A stretch of 64,000 nt of DNA. It comes from Rhizobium sp. Q54 (GTDB taxonomy: Bacteria > Pseudomonadota > Alphaproteobacteria > Reyranellales > Reyranellaceae). The position numbers and the translations under genes were made by a program. The DNA lies in assembly GCA_945903635.1 (NCBI GenBank), contig CAMDOT010000006.1, forward strand, positions 1 to 64,000, read 5' to 3'. Position 1 is the stretch's first letter; each line of letters opens with the position of its first letter. The notes beneath the pieces were generated by a model, which saw only the letters and a program-made list of their open reading frames with translations, was not told the DNA's origin and searched no databases. Positions 62,934 through 64,000 of this stretch are shown one piece after another.

Positions 62934-64000
62934 TCAGCACCTCCCAAGCCACGCCGCCAGCGTCTCGGACTCGTCCTCGCCGATGACTTCCAGGCTCGGA
63001 TACCAGGGCGACGGACCGCGGCGCGGACCCCAGAGCCAGTCTGCGGAAGGCGGCAGTAGCAGGAGCGTCGGAATGCCCAGCAAAGCCGCGATATGCGTAG
63101 CGACACTGTCGTTGCCGACCACGAAGCTGCAGGCCGCGACCTGGGTGACGTCGCTCTCGACAATGGTATCGCTGGGCGGCGTGGTGCGGGCGAACCAGCC
63201 GATACAGGCCGAAGGCCGTGCCTTGAGCCGTAGCGCGCCGGGTGGCGGCAGGGCTTCGAGTGTCCAGCCGAGCAGATGCGGCAGGCTGCGCAACGGCGCC
63301 GCTGCCGCGAAGCCTGCGAGCGGCGCGTCGCGCCGGACAGTCGGGCCGTCGATCAGTTCGGCGATCCTGGCGCCGCCCTGCACCACGGCATCGACGCCGC
63401 GCGCCAGCATCAGCGTGTCGCGCACCGCTTCGTCGCCGTCGATGTCGGTTTGCTCGGGATAGACCAGCAGGGGACCATCGAGCGGTTCGCCCTGCCAGCG
63501 GGGCAGCGCGGGAACGTAGCGGTCGGCCGCGATGTCGAGGCGCGCCTCGTGGTCGACCAGTCCGCGCGACCAGTCGCCCTGCCGCAGCAGCAGCTCGCCG
63601 CGCCGCAATTTCAAGGCGTACTCTTCGGGTCTGGTGGCGAGCGCCCTGTCGAGATCGCCGAGGGCGCCGACCCAATCGCCGCGCGCCGCCAGCAGGCCGG
63701 CCCGTGCGCTGAGCGCCGGTATCAGGCGATGGTCGATCGACAGCGCCTCGTCGTAGGCGTATTCCGCCTCCTCGGATCGGCCAAGCGCCTCGAGGGCGCG
63801 GCCTCTGTTGAAGGCGATGGCGGCATCGCCGGGTTTCAGCCGCGCCGCGCGCTCGAGCGCCGCCAGCGCGTCGTCGTGCCGGTCGAGCTTGCTGAGACAG
63901 CCCGCAAGGTTGATCTGCGCCGCGGGATCGCGCGGCAGGAAGGCGGCGGCGCGCTGAAGAGGCTCACGGGCTTCGGCGAAGCGGCCGAGCTTCAGCCGGA
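62934..64000 (-). CDS. TPR protein with C-terminal glycosyltransferase-like domain, 5' end outside window
   Basis: The frame is open to the right edge, so the start is missing; 354 residues are visible. The N-terminal visible part is a run of TPR units (for example DPAAQINLAGCLSKLDRHDDALAALERAARLKPGDAAIAFNRGRALEALGRSEEAEYAYDEALSID). The C-terminal ~200 residues (RYVPALPRWQGEPLDGPLLVYPEQ...CSFVVGNDSVATHIAALLGIPTLLLLPPSADWLWG...SPWYPSLEVI) look like the second half of a GT-B heptosyltransferase-type enzyme, as in many TPR-glycosyltransferase fusions. Probably glycan or O-linked sugar transfer; acceptor unknown. Confidence 0.75.
   Translation of the reverse strand, partial: RLKLGRFAEAREPLQRAAAFLPRDPAAQINLAGCLSKLDRHDDALAALERAARLKPGDAAIAFNRGRALEALGRSEEAEYAYDEALSIDHRLIPALSARAGLLAARGDWVGALGDLDRALATRPEEYALKLRRGELLLRQGDWSRGLVDHEARLDIAADRYVPALPRWQGEPLDGPLLVYPEQTDIDGDEAVRDTLMLARGVDAVVQGGARIAELIDGPTVRRDAPLAGFAAAAPLRSLPHLLGWTLEALPPPGALRLKARPSACIGWFARTTPPSDTIVESDVTQVAACSFVVGNDSVATHIAALLGIPTLLLLPPSADWLWGPRRGPSPWYPSLEVIGEDESETLAAWLGRC

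Overview
The window is a 64 kb piece of a high-GC alphaproteobacterial chromosome. The evidence is the order dnaA-dnaN-recF-gyrB with rpsT, an enoyl-CoA hydratase, mutM and a YggS-type gene beside it, plus hslVU, leuCD, a TRAP transporter, a DUF1127 protein and a promoter of the alphaproteobacterial heat-shock type. The gene set would suit a Rhodospirillales, Rhizobiales or Reyranella-like organism. This is inferred from gene content only, because no rRNA is present. I saw no tRNA gene and no CRISPR array.

Bases 1-11,300 are an accessory region. The first 3.4 kb is visibly richer in A+T than the rest and holds four orphan genes of conflict-system character: a truncated protein, a TIR/deoxyribosyltransferase-like protein, a protein with an RNxxHP motif, and an AlbA_2/Schlafen-type protein. 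Remains of a podovirus-like prophage follow: a head-tail connector, an internal virion protein, and a second connector copy reduced by two deletions and a frameshift. A MATE exporter lies between them. Next comes the most unusual gene, an 853-residue fusion of a metallo-beta-lactamase domain to a gingipain/caspase-like domain, with a small unknown partner gene behind it.

Bases 11,300-26,600 hold a TetR-controlled amino-acid oxidase/darcynin locus with a palindromic operator, hslVU, two unknown genes (a 1334-residue giant and a probable papain-like protein), an MFS transporter with a small membrane protein, a secreted alpha/beta hydrolase and a dctPQM TRAP transporter. Bases 26,800-33,900 encode a six-gene Hyf/complex-I-like membrane complex. 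Its large subunit has lost three of the four cysteines that bind Ni-Fe, so it is probably not a hydrogenase.

Bases 33,990-41,360 are mixed metabolic and regulatory genes, including a sterol desaturase fused to DUF2147 across an internal signal peptide. Bases 41,740-48,700 are the replication block gyrB-recF-dnaN-dnaA plus a rhodanese. Bases 49,300-58,300 hold repair and translation genes (rpsT, mutM, ada, a Smr protein, YggS, a KamA/EpmB-like aminomutase). The right end has an M20 peptidase, a DMT exporter, leuCD and a partial TPR/glycosyltransferase gene. Two copies of an undescribed ~300-bp element, each with a promoter directly followed by a terminator, lie in the gaps beside gyrB and beside the M20 gene.
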